Shown here: positions 11,282 to 22,737 of the stretch, in pieces
Layout of the letters: every line of letters starts with the position of its first letter
Position numbering within the stretch: the stretch's first letter is position 1
Source: Liriodendron chinense
Lineage: Eukaryota; Streptophyta; Magnoliopsida; Magnoliales; Magnoliaceae
Reading direction: 5' to 3'
DNA length: 64,000 nt
Assembly (NCBI GenBank): GCA_003013855.2
Contig: PVNU02002348.1
Span: 620,001-684,000 of the forward strand
Translations under genes and position numbers: made by a program
Notes under the pieces: model-generated
What the model saw: only the letters and a program-made list of their open reading frames with translations
What the model was told of the DNA's origin: nothing
The model's database searches: none

Positions 11282-12192
11282 TAAGTGTACCAACGAAAAA
11301 AGCGCCCACCACAAGCACCGTCCTTGTGGCTAGGCGACTATTGAGGAGCTGAAGACCCTCCACACGTGATCAGACACATAGAAGACCCCATCCAGGGAGG
11401 ACACGTGTGAAGGAAGAATGGAGAAAACAGGCCGAATAACTGAAGACTTCGGGCGCCCATCGGGCGCCCGACCATTGCCTTAGGGCGCCCGATCGGGCCT
11501 TTCGAGCGCCCGAAACTCTCTGGACGTTTTTGGACGTCTTCGGGCGCCCGACCGAGCGCCCAAACTTTAGCGCACTTTTGTTTATTTACGCGTTTTTTTG
11601 CTTAGTTTAAGGGTAGTTTAGTAATTTTACTTGTTTAATTGTTTATTTAAGAGGGCTAGGCCCTAAGTACGAATTTGAACTTTGATATTAATTAATGAAA
11701 GCCTCTTTGAGCTTCCTCCTGCCTCCTCTCTATCTCATGATGATTCTTCTCCTCTTTAATCTTCTTCTTCTGATTTCTTCTTGTGTCCCTCCAAATTCTT
11801 CCAGGTATTTTATCTTCTATTATCCTTCTAAACTTCTGTTTTGTTTATTCCCCATGATCTAAACCTTGGGAATCAAGCTAAACCCTAAAACCCCAAATTC
11901 CCAAATCCCTAATCCGAGAAACTTCCTAATTCTTCGGACTAGTGATTTTCATTGATCGATCGGGTATAGCCATGCAAGATCGGGAGGTTCCATCCCTCGC
12001 CGGATCCAACCTATGTACTAATTGAATCCCATACTCCATGGTTGTGATGATGGCCCGTTCCATTGCATGTTTCCTTTATGTTTTTCTTAGTTTATGATGA
12101 TTAATGCTAGATTTCATTATTATTATTGCTTTTACTTCCGCTGAATAATTGTGTTCATGAGCATGCATCATATTTAGGGTTGTCCTGCATCA
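11260..12192 (+). repeat. 3' LTR of C1
   Basis: It starts TGATGAGGACACAAG and ends CCTGCATCA, followed by target duplication GAATG at 12193-12197. It pairs along its length with 3418-4351. Differences cluster in the palindrome array. Confidence 0.92.
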
Positions 12193-13053
12193 GAATGTAA
12201 ATATCTCAAGGCCTCATGATCAGAAAACAAGACGAATTCTTGCAGTAGGAGATAGTGACGCCAATCTCTCAGGGATTGCACTACCGCATAAAACTCTTTA
12301 TAGGTGGAGTACTTCTGTTTTGCTTCGTTTAGTTTCTCACTGAAATAGGCTACTGAGTGGCTCTCCTGGCTCAACACTCCACCTATACCAACACCAGACG
12401 CATCACACGCCACCTCAAAGACTTTAGAAAAGTCGGGTAGACACATGATAGGAGCTTCTACCATTCTGCCCTTAATTTCCCTAAAAGCCTTGACTGCGGG
12501 TTTAGACACACGAACTCTCCCTTTTTCATACATTCAGTAATGGGAGCCATGATCGTGCTAAAACCCCTAATAAATCGACGATAAAAAGTTGCTAAGTCGT
12601 GAAAGCTTCGCACTTCGTGAATATTCTTTGGTTCAGGCCACTCAACTATGGCCCTGATCTTTTCAGGGTCTGCGCGCATTCGTTCTGATGATACTATAAA
12701 TCCTAAGAACACGACTTAACCAGACATGAACGCGGACTTCTTCAAATTAGTGTATAACTTCTCAGTCCTTAGGACGCTACAGACCTGCTTCAGATGTTCA
12801 AGGTGTGATTCCTTGGTGGTACTATAGAAAAGAATGTCATCAAAGTACACCACTAGGAATTTACCCATGAACAGTCTCAAGACTTGTGTCATCACTCGCA
12901 TAAAAATACTGGGTGCATTAGTCAAGCCGAAGGGCATGACCATCCACTCGTACAACTCGTCTTTTGTTTTGAATGCAGTCTTCCACTCATCTCCTGGGCG
13001 TATGCGGATTTGGTGATATCCACTCTTGAGATCAATTTTGGAGAATATGGTGA
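12193..13053 (-). pseudogene. C2 RT C-terminal half and RNase H
   Basis: On the minus strand RT reads FAKIDLK-type sequence (FSKIDLKSGYHQIRIRPGDE), PFGLTNAPSIF and the catalytic YFDD near 12835-12850. The connection follows (FLGFIVSSERMRADPEK; HEVRSFHDLATFYRRFI), then RNase H (VACDASGVGIGGVLSQ; LFSDHEALRYLHS). Frame changes lie near 12715 and 12500. It is cut at 12193 by C1, and the rest of RNase H lies at 3417 and below. Confidence 0.87.
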
Positions 13054-13062
13054 ACCTTGCCA

Positions 13063-13880
13063 ATGTTGTCAAAATCGTTATCATATCGCAAATCGTAGTA
13101 GGGGTTGAATCGTATCGGATCGAAAATCGTATCGTAAATCGTAAGATTTTTTTTAAAAATATGAAAAATATAAATAAATCAGATTTTTTTTTTAACTCAT
13201 CTAACTTCCTTTGGCCATCAATGTGCACCAAGTAATACCATGTCATAATAGTATTAAAGAATTCTTATTCCTTCATTTTTTGTCTTCCATGAAATTTCTC
13301 TTTAAAAAACATACAAGGGTTGTTTAATAATTTATGTTCTTGTTACCTTTCTTGAATGTAAAATCATGGTGGAAAAGCGGCCTTTGATACTATAGGCTGA
13401 CAAAAAAAGATATTTTGATTTCTAAACATCATTCCATAATACATATAAGTCATGCTGATCATAACCATCCATAAAAACATTACAAGTAGGTCATACATCA
13501 ATTTGGTGTTTTGACCAATTAGAAGTTAAGAATCACAGAAAAAAAAAAAAACAAAAAAAAAGATTTAATGTTGAAGAGAATATATCATTTAATCTCTTAT
13601 AAAGAACAAATAAAAATAATTTACCTTTTCTAAACAATTCTCAAAGCCCTCACCGATTTAAAAACATAAAATGAAAGCCAAGTGAAGCTTAAAGTAGAAG
13701 AGAACAAAAATAGTTTGAATCATAAATCAGGATTTGAATCGTAAATCGTAGGATTCAAATTATAGAATCGTAGGATTTATATAAAAAGGGATTGAAGGTT
13801 GGGATTCAAATCGTTTTGCTTAAGATTCGACTAAAATCGTATATCGTAAATCGTAAATCGTAGGATTTTAACAACACTGG
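13063..13880. mobile_element. 818-bp MITE-like element inserted in C2 RT
   Basis: The insert splits the RT reading of C2. Direct repeats ACCTTGCCA at 13054-13062 and 13881-13889 flank it. The ends are inverted: TGTTGTCAAAATC on the left, TGTTGTTAAAATC on the right read from the other strand. The subterminal parts are rich in ATCGTA/AATCGTA repeats in both orientations and the middle is AT-rich without a transposase. An 8-9 bp duplication suggests hAT or Mutator-type mobilisation; exact termini are uncertain by 1-2 bases because the flank and the TIR share bases. Confidence 0.8.
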
Positions 13881-14727
13881 ACCTTGCCATCATGTCAAGC
13901 ATATCATCAAGTTTAGGTATGGAAAACATATACTTGACGGTAATTTTATTTATGGCACGGCTATCCACACACATGCACCACGTACCGTCGTTCTTTGGCA
14001 TCAACAATGCGGGCATAGCACACGGGCTCATACTCCCCTGGATAAAACCCTTTCGCAGAAGCTCATCAATTTGCCTCTTCAACTCTGCATGCTCTGCAGG
14101 GTTCATCTTGTAATGAGGAAGGTTCGGTAGAGTCGACCCCGGGACGAGATTAATGGCATGCTGAATGTCCCTCATAGGTGGTAACTCGTTCGGTAAGTCT
14201 TTAAGAAATACGTCACTGTATTCCTTTAAAACTGACGTTACCTCATGGGGTAACTCTGATGGAACCTCAGGTGTAATTTCTCTTGCCACAAGGGCATACA
14301 CTATGGAATCCTCCTTAGTCTCTTTCTCGAACTCTTTCGCATTAATTATGTGAAGAGACTTAGGTTTGGATGTCCTCACTTCCTTAGGCTCACTCGCCTT
14401 CTCATCCCTTTTCTTCCCTAGTGTGCTTTCAGGTGGCATAGGATTCAATTTGATCTTTTTACCGTTATGCATGAAGGTACACGCATTCGAATGGCCAAAG
14501 ATCGTGACGTCATTGTCGAATAGCCACGGTCTACCTAGGATAATATGTCCAACATCCATAGGTATCACATCACACCATAGGGACTCCTTGTATGACCCAA
14601 ACTCGATAGAAACTAAGCACTGATGGGTGACAGGAAGAGATGTTTTATCAACCCAAGAAACCTTGTATGGGTCAGGATGAGGTGTGGATTTCAACTTCAA
14701 CCGATCAAGGGTGTTAGCGGAAATCAC
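13881..14727 (-). pseudogene. C2 protease remainder and RT N-terminal half
   Basis: The minus-strand frame reads protease after the active site (HIILGRPWLFDNDVTIFG), the linker (KKIKLNPMPPESTLGKK) and RT start (HYKMNPAEHAELKRQIDELLRKGF; CVDSRAINKIT). It breaks at the MITE. The conserved ILGRPW stretch is intact here, unlike C1. The protease active site itself lies just upstream and is damaged: it reads VASGSC, with Ala instead of the catalytic Asp, and a TAA follows immediately. Confidence 0.88.
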
Positions 14728-14730
14728 ATT

Positions 14731-16098
14731 TTAACAACTTCCACTGGCCACTATCGCCCTGCAATTCTTTTCTCCACACTTGGCGAGAGTGTAGAAGATA
14801 GTGTTTCGACACCAATCGACACTACTCCTAGACTGAGACAGCACACGCCTGACTACTGCAAGCGTTGCCTCATCGCCCACTTCATCTTCATCAGTAAGAC
14901 CTCCTTCAGGGTGATATTCTTCTACTTCATAATCACCCTGGTCATCAACACCCTCGTGAGACTCGCCTATAACTAAAGCTTTTCCACGGTTCTTTGTAGG
15001 ACACTGATTGGACATGTGACCAAGATTCCCATACTCATAATACCTCACTTGGTTACCCCCACTAGAACTAGCACCAAGAACCGCTTTGCCCTTGTCTTCC
15101 CTACGCCTAGGCGGAACAGTCGCTTGCGCCCTGGGTTGACTACTAATGTTAGGTCTAGCTCCCTGGGAACCAAATCTAGCATTAGGGTCTCGGGACTCAA
15201 AACGTCTAATGATAAGAGCTTTCAGGTATTGCTCTAACTCCTGCACAACTCGATATGCTTCATCCAAGTCCATTAAGGGCCGAGTCATAAGCTCGCGCTG
15301 AAGATCCGCTCGAAGGCCCGTCTTGAAACGCGAGAGTGTTACTAGAGGGTCCTCATGGATATCACATCGCATCATATACTCCTCGAATTTGACGATGTAA
15401 TCAGCGACAGACATTGACCCTTGACGTAAGGATTGCCATTCGTCAAGGAGCTTTTGTCAGTATGAGAGAGGAAGATATTTCTCCTTCAACTTCTCTTTCA
15501 TCTCATACCAGTCTGTGATAGGGGCTCTACCAACTCTTTCTATCTTTCACTCAATGTTGGTCCAAAATAGCTTGGCCTGGCCCACAAGTTTTATCTTTGC
15601 AAACCGCAATTGACGGTTTTCTGTCATGCCATACCACTCAAAGTAGTAGTCCATGTCAGCAACCTAGTCAAGGAATGCCTTGGGATCCAGACGTCCATCA
15701 AAACTCGGGGCCTCAACTCTCACATTCTTCATCGCACGCTGATTTGGATCGTAGCGATCTTGATGATTATATGTGACTTGTGCTTCTCGCACAACACCAC
15801 GACCGATTCCACGATCTCTACCACCACCGTTTCCACGTGTGGGAGCGCGTTCCTCAACGATCCCTCCCACTTGGGAGTGCGCATCATCCCCAACAACGGG
15901 GTTCTCCCTTTTGGACGCCTCTAATTGCTCAACTTTAATCATGGTGGTTGCGATTTGGTTATCCATGCGAGCGAACTCTCACCTTTGGCTCGTTTCTAGA
16001 GCGGTTATCTTTTGTATCAATTGAGCCAATTGCTCAGATAACTGCTCGTTATTCATGGTGGGTTGAAATCCAAAACCTCTACCTCTTCTCGTGGGCAT
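14731..16098 (-). pseudogene. C2 gag (decayed)
   Basis: The start codon is at 16098-16096 (MPTRRGRGFGFQPTM), matching C1. Sections 15664-15966 and 14731-15414 carry the gag core (APSFDGRLDPKAFLD; RFKTGLRADLQREL) and an acidic tail. The zinc-knuckle region reads YYEYGNLGHMSNQC: the first two Cys ligands are Tyr, so zinc binding should be lost. Stops and frame changes around 15420-15660 complete the inactivation. Confidence 0.87.
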
Positions 16099-16392
16099 AC
16101 AAGTAAAACCTCGAACTAATTCTACTCTACTTGACCACTATGGATATGCAACTCACAAAATGAATGCTATGGATGTAAATTATGACGAACTGACAACTAC
16201 TGAATTAAAACAGAAAACTACTCAAATCTGGAAATTTTCCAAATTGGAAACTTTCTAAATCTGGAAATTCTCCAAATTAGGAAAGTTTCTAAAATTGAAA
16301 ACTTTCTAAATCTGGAAATTCCTAAAACAGACCTAAAAATCAAAACCCTAATTTTTTGATAACTCGATCTAGACAAAACCATGCAAGCCTAA

Positions 16393-16408
16393 TCTCTGAT
16401 ACCAAATT
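16393..16408 (-). other. Primer-binding site of C2
   Basis: On the minus strand, TTTGGTATCAGAGATTAGG follows the LTR end CCTACATCA. TGGTATCAGAG is the usual plant initiator-tRNA-Met primer site. Confidence 0.85.
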
Positions 16409-17224
16409 TGATGTAGGATGCCCTAATTATGATGCATGCTCATGAACACAATTAAATCAGCGGAAAATAAAAGACAATAAAAATCTAAAATTCAGAGATA
16501 ATCATCATAAACTAAGAAGATCATAAAGAGACATGCAATGGAGCGGGCCATTCATCACACCCATGAAGTACGAAATTCAATTATTGCTGTGGTTAGATCC
16601 ATCGAGGGATGAAACCTCCCGATCTTGCATGGTCATAACCCAATCGATCAATGGGGATCACTAGTCCGAGGAATCAAAGAGTTTCTCGGATTAGGGATTT
16701 GAAAACTCGAGAATTTAGAATTTTGATTCGATTCTCCAATTTATGATTTCAAGGATTGGGGATAATGGAGATAGAGAGAGAGAAGGAATAAGATCTTACC
16801 TTAGAGGAATATTGGAGGGGCACAAGAAGAAAATAGAAAAAGAAGATTGGAGAAGAACATGAAGTTTCATGAGAGAGAGAGAGAAGGGAGGCAACCAAAG
16901 AGGCTTTCATTCAATAATAATCAACTAATCTCACTTTTAGGGCTAAGCCCTCTTAAATAACCAATAAAAAATCATGAAAAATACCCTTAAAAATTAAGAA
17001 AAAACGGAACTTAAAACAAATTGCGCAAAAGCTTAGGCACTCAGGCGCCCGAAGACGTCCAAAAACCTCCTACAAATGTGTCCTTCCAATGTGGGGTCTT
17101 CAATGTGTCAAATCACGTGTGTAGGGTCTTCAATACTCCTCAATAGTCGCCTAGCCACAAGGAAGATGCTTGTGGTGGGCGCTTTCTTCATTGGTAGACT
17201 TTAAAAGGTCTTATATCCTCATCA
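16409..17224 (-). repeat. 5' LTR of C2
   Basis: On the minus strand it starts TGATGAGGATATAAG at 17224 and ends CATCA at 16409. It matches 1208-1778 in its inner part and is a diverged relative of the C1 LTR (same termini, same MGCGCCCACC and CATGCATCATA stretches). It carries only one or two CGGGCGCCCGA-type palindromes. Confidence 0.9.
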
Positions 17225-19560
17225 CTGGTCCAATAGAATCAGTCCTCAACAAGGGCAATGGTCCTATCTCTCCCGAAATGTCCGACGACTCCACCCACGT
17301 GAAGTTTCCCAAACAAGGAAATCCCGTAGGGATGTACGAGGAATGCAAAGTCTGTCTCCTTTAAATAGGAAACTATCAAATAAGACAAACCCATCACTAT
17401 TCCTCTGATCATCCAAAAGTGATGTGTAGATTTGTCCAAAGTCGAAGCACGAAGGATATTCATCTTTCAAGTTCTTGAATCCCGTGACTTCAACACTCAT
17501 GGTCTGAAGGAGCACCACTCTACGGCTGAGGGCATCTGCAGGTTTGCTCTCGACCCCAGCCTTATGTTTCAACACAAACGAATACTTTTGAAGAAACTCG
17601 ACCCACTTTGCATGTCTTAGGTTCAATTTCTTCTGAGAACCTAAATAACATAAGGCCTCATGATTAGAAAACAAAACAAATTCCTATAGTAACAGGTAAT
17701 GTCTCCAATGTCTCAAAGACTGGACTACCGCATAGAATTCTTTGTTGTAGGTAGAGTACCGTTGCTTCACCTCATTCAATTTCTCACTAAAGTATGCAAC
17801 AGGGTGTCCCTCCTGGCTCAACACTCCACCTATACCTACACCCGACGCGTCACACGCGACCTCAAAGACTTTGGAAAAGTCTGAAAAGCGCATGATGGGC
17901 GCTTCACTCATCTTGCCCTTGATTTCCTTAAAAGCTCTCGAAGCTGCCTTAGTCCAAACGAACTCCCCTTTCTTGATGCAGTTTGTAATGGGAGCCATTA
18001 TAGTACTAAATCCTTGGATGAACCACCTATAAAAAGTGGCTAAGCCGTGAAAGCTTCGCACTTCGTGAATATTTCGCGACTCAAACCATTCCACTATGGC
18101 CCTAATCTTCTCGAGGTTTGCTCCCATCCCCTCAACTAATACAATAAACCCTAAGAATATAATGCTCATAGACATGAACGTACACTTCTTAAGGTTAGCG
18201 TAAAGTTTCTCAGCTCTAAGGACCCCGCATAATTACCTCAAGTGGTCAATAAGTTGTTCATTTGATATACTATAGATGAGGATATCGTCAAAGTACACTA
18301 CTAGGAACTTACCCATAAAGGGTCTCAACACCTGAGTCATCACCCTCATGAAAGTGCTCGGGCATTAGTCAAGCCAAAGGGCATGACTAGCCACTTGTAT
18401 AGCCCGTCCTTCATCTTGAAGGTTGTCTTCCACTCATCTCCCAAGCATATACGGATTTTGTGATACTCACTCTTGAGGTCCACTTTAGAGAATATGGTGG
18501 CACTGGCCATCATGTCTAACATGTCATCAAGACGCGGTATGGGAAACCGGTACTTGACCGTGATTTTGTTGATGACCCTACTGTCCACACACATACGCCA
18601 TGTGCCATCCTTTTTAGGCGTGAGAAGCACTGGCACAACGCATGGACTCAATACTCTCACGAATGAAACCCTTATGAAGGAGTTCATCAACCTGTCTCTT
18701 CAATTCTGTATGCTCCATAGTGTTCATTCTATAATGGGGGATGTTAGGTAGGGTCAACCCAGGGACAAGATCAATGGCGTGCTGAATGTCCCTCGTGGGT
18801 GGTAGCTCATCTGGTAAGTCCGTTGGAAAAACATCGCGGTGGTCCTTTAAAATGGGACTCACCTCTGGTGCTACATCTACCAAAACCTCGAGTGTAGCCT
18901 CCCTAGCCACAAGGGCATACACCATCGCATCCTTTGTTGTCTCACTCTCAAACTCCTTCGTGTTCAATAGTGGAGAGACTTGGATTGCGATTTCTTCACT
19001 AGCTTCTGCTCACCTTTCCTCTCATCTTCCTTTGCATTTGAGGGATTCTTGGGTGGAAGAGGATTCAACTTTATCTTTCCCTCATTCATGGAAGAACATA
19101 CATTTGAACAACCATAGATGGTCACATCACGATCAAACAGTCAGGGTATACCCAGGATGATTTGGCCTACATCCATGGGCAGAACATCACACCACAGCGA
19201 GTTCATGTATGTAGCGAACTAGATAGGGATCAGACATTGTTGTGTCACTGGCATGGAGGACGCATCAAACCACGGCACTCGGTAAGGTTGAGGGTAAGGT
19301 GTGGGCATCAGGACCAAACGAGCGACGATGCCAGAGGAAACCACATTCGTGCAACTACCACTATCTACAATCACCTTGCAATTCTTTTCCCCACACTCGG
19401 CGTATGTATAAAAGATGGTACTTCTGTGCCAATCATCCGTACCTTTAGCCTGGACTAAGGCACAACGTACTACTGCAAGAAGTGCGGTGTCCTCATCCTT
19501 CTCATCACTAGCACCTATCATGGGGTGATATTCCAATTCTTCGCAATCACCTTGATCTTC
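17225..19560 (-). pseudogene. Chromovirus C3 pol remnant (PR-RT-RH-start of IN)
   Basis: Older minus-strand element hosting C2. Reading down from 19560: protease active site VDSGSCTNVVSS (about 19340-19375, catalytic Asp kept); linker; RT with KKDGTWRMCVDSRVINKIT and FSKVDLKSEYHKI at 18346-18690; YFDD near 18285; RT thumb/connection (YFSEKLNEVKQRYSTYNKEFYAVV) at 17684-18175; RNase H end (FSNHEALCYLGSQKKLN); integrase zinc-finger start (GKLHVGGVVGHFGRDRTIALVED). It is cut at 17225 by the C2 LTR. Many frame changes and stops. The protein is clearly diverged from C1/C2, so it is a separate family. Confidence 0.85.
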
Positions 19561-20645
19561 CTCATTCTCCCCTCGATCATCTATCACGAGGGCCTTGTTT
19601 CGCAGTTTGGATGGACAATCATACATGAAATGGCCATAGCCACGGCAGTTGAAACATTGCGTGGGCTCACCTGCCTTTGGGCCAACACCAGTAACTCCGT
19701 TTCCTTTAATATCTCTCTAGGTAGTTGGAGTGCTAGTGGAGGGTTTTGGTTGACCCCCAAATGTAGGTCTAGCTCTAAAAGAGGCTGCCCTAGCATTGGA
19801 CTCTTGGGGTTCAAACCATCTACCCATCTGCGGTTTCAGGTACTACTCTAGCTCCTACACCAATTAGTAGGCATGTTCCAAGGGGCCAACCTCCTGAGCG
19901 CGTAACTCTCGCTATATATCGAATCTGAGGCCCATCTTGAATCTAGAAAGGGTAACCATAGGGTCCTCATCGACGTTACACCTCATCATGTACTCCTCGA
20001 ATTTTGAGATGTAATCCGTCACTGGCATGGATCCCTGGCAAAGGGATTGCCACTAATCCATCAACCTCTATCGATACAATAGGGGAAGGTACTTCTCCTT
20101 CTACGCTTCCCAAACCTCAACCCAATGCGCAATCGGAACTTGAACCGACCTTTCTAATTTGCGCTCAAGGTTGGTCCAAAATAATTTAACATGACCCACC
20201 AACTTCATCTTTGCAAACCTCACACGACGGTCCCCAAATCTCTGCTAACTAATCGAGGAAGGCCTTTGAGTCCAGACGACCATCAAAACTCGAGGCCTCA
20301 ACCTTTACACTCAAGGATACGATCATCAGGATCATACCTATCCTCAAACTCTATTTGGAGTGGCTGGGTACGCACCCCATGGTGGCCCAAACCTCTTCCA
20401 ACACCTACTTCTTGACCTCTTGCAGGATTATCTCCCGCACCTCCCACTTGGGATTGATCATCTTCGCTAAGGCCGGGGTTCGCCTGATTAGAGGCATCTA
20501 ATTGCATGACGCAATTCTGAGTGGCTCTATTCTAGGCCTCGAAGGCTTCCAAACGTCAGAGTATGGTGTTCAGAGTCGCAAGAACTTGATCCTGACACAT
20601 GATGTTGATGTGTAATCCAAAACCACAACCAGAACGTGTGGGCAT
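19561..20645 (-). pseudogene. C3 gag remnant
   Basis: The likely start ATG is at 20645-20643 (MPTRSGCGFGLH), the same opening pattern as C1 and C2 gag. The section 20298-20507 includes QVGGAGDNPARG and FEDRYDPDD. The zinc knuckle CFNCRGYGHFMYDC lies around 19610-19655 with all ligands present. The region between is broken by stops and frame changes. Confidence 0.8.
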
Positions 20646-20837
20646 AAAAAAGGGACGACTCGGGACTGAATTTTGAGACCCTACAACTCAATGTTATGAC
20701 TAAAAAAATGTTTCTACCCTAAACGCCGCAGTATGAAACCCTAAGCTATATGATGCATGCACTAACCAATCCTAAATGTGATGAATGAAATGCTTTAGAC
20801 ACCATATGCTTTGAGCCAAAGATTTGATACCAAAATT

Positions 20838-21846
20838 TGACGCAGGACAACGGGCCTATCAATATGATGCGAAATGAAACTAAAGTGGAGATGTATAACA
20901 ATGAATAATTAAATTAAATCTACTCAAATGGCATGTGAGGAAATTCGATTAGGCAATAATTCATGCACCACAACTATAAACCATAAGCATGTAATGAAGG
21001 AATTATAAAAATCTTAAAGGCTGGGACCCATGGAAGGTAGAACTTCCATGTCCAACCATAGGGTTAATCCTAAAATCAAAGGATGGGACTCTAGGGTTCC
21101 TAGGGTATGGCTGAAATTAGGGATTAATGGAAATTAGGGTTAGGGTTAAGGTTTTGATGATTTGAGAAGTAGCGATTTAGGGATTTAAGGCCATGAGAAG
21201 GCTGAAATTCGGATTTGAGCGAAAAGGGATGTTCAGATTTGAAAGTGGTGTAAGATTAGGTTAGGTTTGAAGGATTCAGATGGGAAAAAGTTAGGGTTTT
21301 GGAGAAAAACGAATTTTAAAGTCACTTGGGTTTCTGCTGAATCAAAAATAGTTCATTTTGGCTTTGGATTCAAGAAAAATCAAAAGATCCATCAATCGGA
21401 TGAAAACAAACAATCAAAATACCTGGATTCATAGAGAAGAAGAAGAGAAGAATGATAGAATAAGAATAATTGGCATCACACCGTTGGCATTACACCAAAA
21501 AGGACTCCAATCACTGGAGGGTTCATGCTCATCTCAAGCTATGAAAAGGTTTTCTCTCAATATTCAACATAACATAATAGAAAATAGGGTTTCTAACAAG
21601 ACTTATATAACCCACGTCTAGAAAAAGTGCACTAAAGTGCCTACATACGAAAAAATTAACAAAAGAATGCCTAAAATAAAATTGTGCGCACACACAATCA
21701 GATTGTCCTGCTCCTCCATCTCCCGGTGCTATACTCCTCTCTCGTGCTCCTCAAATGGCACCGAACCACAACGAGATGGGCGCGACACGTCTCCTACGCT
21801 GGTACACTCGGGAAAAGGAACATGTGATGGTCTGATGTCCCCATCA
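20838..21846 (-). repeat. 5' LTR of C3 with adjoining primer site
   Basis: On the minus strand the LTR starts TGATGGGGACATCAGACC at 21846 and ends CCTGCGTCA at 20838. TTTTGGTATCAAATC follows at 20822-20837, a tRNA-iMet-type primer site. Length is 1009 bp. The partner LTR is not in the window. No palindrome array is evident. Confidence 0.82.
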
Positions 21847-22737
21847 CACTGACACCAATACCCCTGGTGAAGCAAGGGCACAGGCAAGCAACATTGCAAG
21901 TAGACTGCACTACGCAATTTTACAAAAACACTCCATCTTCCTCGTCACAAATCAGATCCAAGAAATCTTAGGCTCATTGGAAAGATAATTCAACGAGCTT
22001 TCCAACAAGATAGAAACCATCTCGTTTGGATACCATTTAACCTATCAACAATGAAGCAAAGTACCTGGTCGCATGACCTGTGCTGCCCGCACAATCAATC
22101 ACCCGCAACTTTGATGAATTAACCAGTTCTCCCTTATCACGCCTCGAGAGTTTATTTCCCGTGCTTTCCAAAAACCCTGGGGCACCTATTTCAGTTAGCC
22201 AACAAAGGTGGAGTGAAGGCTCTTTTTGGTTAGCAGTTTAAGGGCGCAAGGTTTGTTGCCAGCATCGTGCAATCAAACGAAAACACTCGCGTCTCCTTCA
22301 TTTCCACCCCAATCCAAATGATCTTGGGCTCGTTGGAAAGGTATTTTCTCAAGCTTTCCAATGAGCTATAAGACACTTTATTTGGAGATTTTTTTATCCG
22401 TCATCACTCAACCCGAAGTCTTCACTCCGTAGCCTACAACTTGGAAAAGCGACTTTTTCAACCTGTAATTATTCATTTTTTCCATCTACTTTTTGTTGTA
22501 ATCGTAAGTAACAAGCCCTAATCCACCAAATCATGTTGGATGTGTGTTTGACTTAACATATTTTTAGTCAACTTAAAGCAAGTCAAACAAACAAACAACA
22601 TTCTTATCAAAGAATGGTTTGATACACCATCCAATACATGTTGAAAACACAAAAAAAGATGATAAATTATGATGTTTTACAATTTTTTTCCTATCCTAAC
22701 AACTTTTTTTTTGTGCCAAAAAGAATTTCAACTGATG
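21847..22737. other. Unassigned repeat-like sequence with diverged internal duplication
   Basis: No gene is supported. Two related blocks, about 21930-22015 and 22280-22375, share the string GCTCRTTGGAAAG and a downstream AAGCTTTCCAA-type match. The style resembles the transcribed part of plant LTRs, but no LTR ends were found. Confidence 0.5.

Larger units (their letters stand above)
3418..12192 (+). mobile_element. Chromovirus C1 (Ty3/gypsy with chromodomain), complete but decayed
   Basis: The element has two near-identical LTRs (3418-4351 and 11260-12192), a tRNA-iMet-like primer site, a polypurine tract and a gag-PR-RT-RH-IN-chromodomain order. It is flanked by the 5-bp target duplication GAATG at 3413-3417 and 12193-12197. 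Removing it rejoins the RNase H reading of C2 (HS|QKK), so it inserted into C2. I count roughly 20 LTR differences by eye in about 934 bp. It is longer than a simple chromovirus because a gag-protease segment is present three times. Several stops and frameshifts in gag and pol show it cannot make a full polyprotein. Confidence 0.93.
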
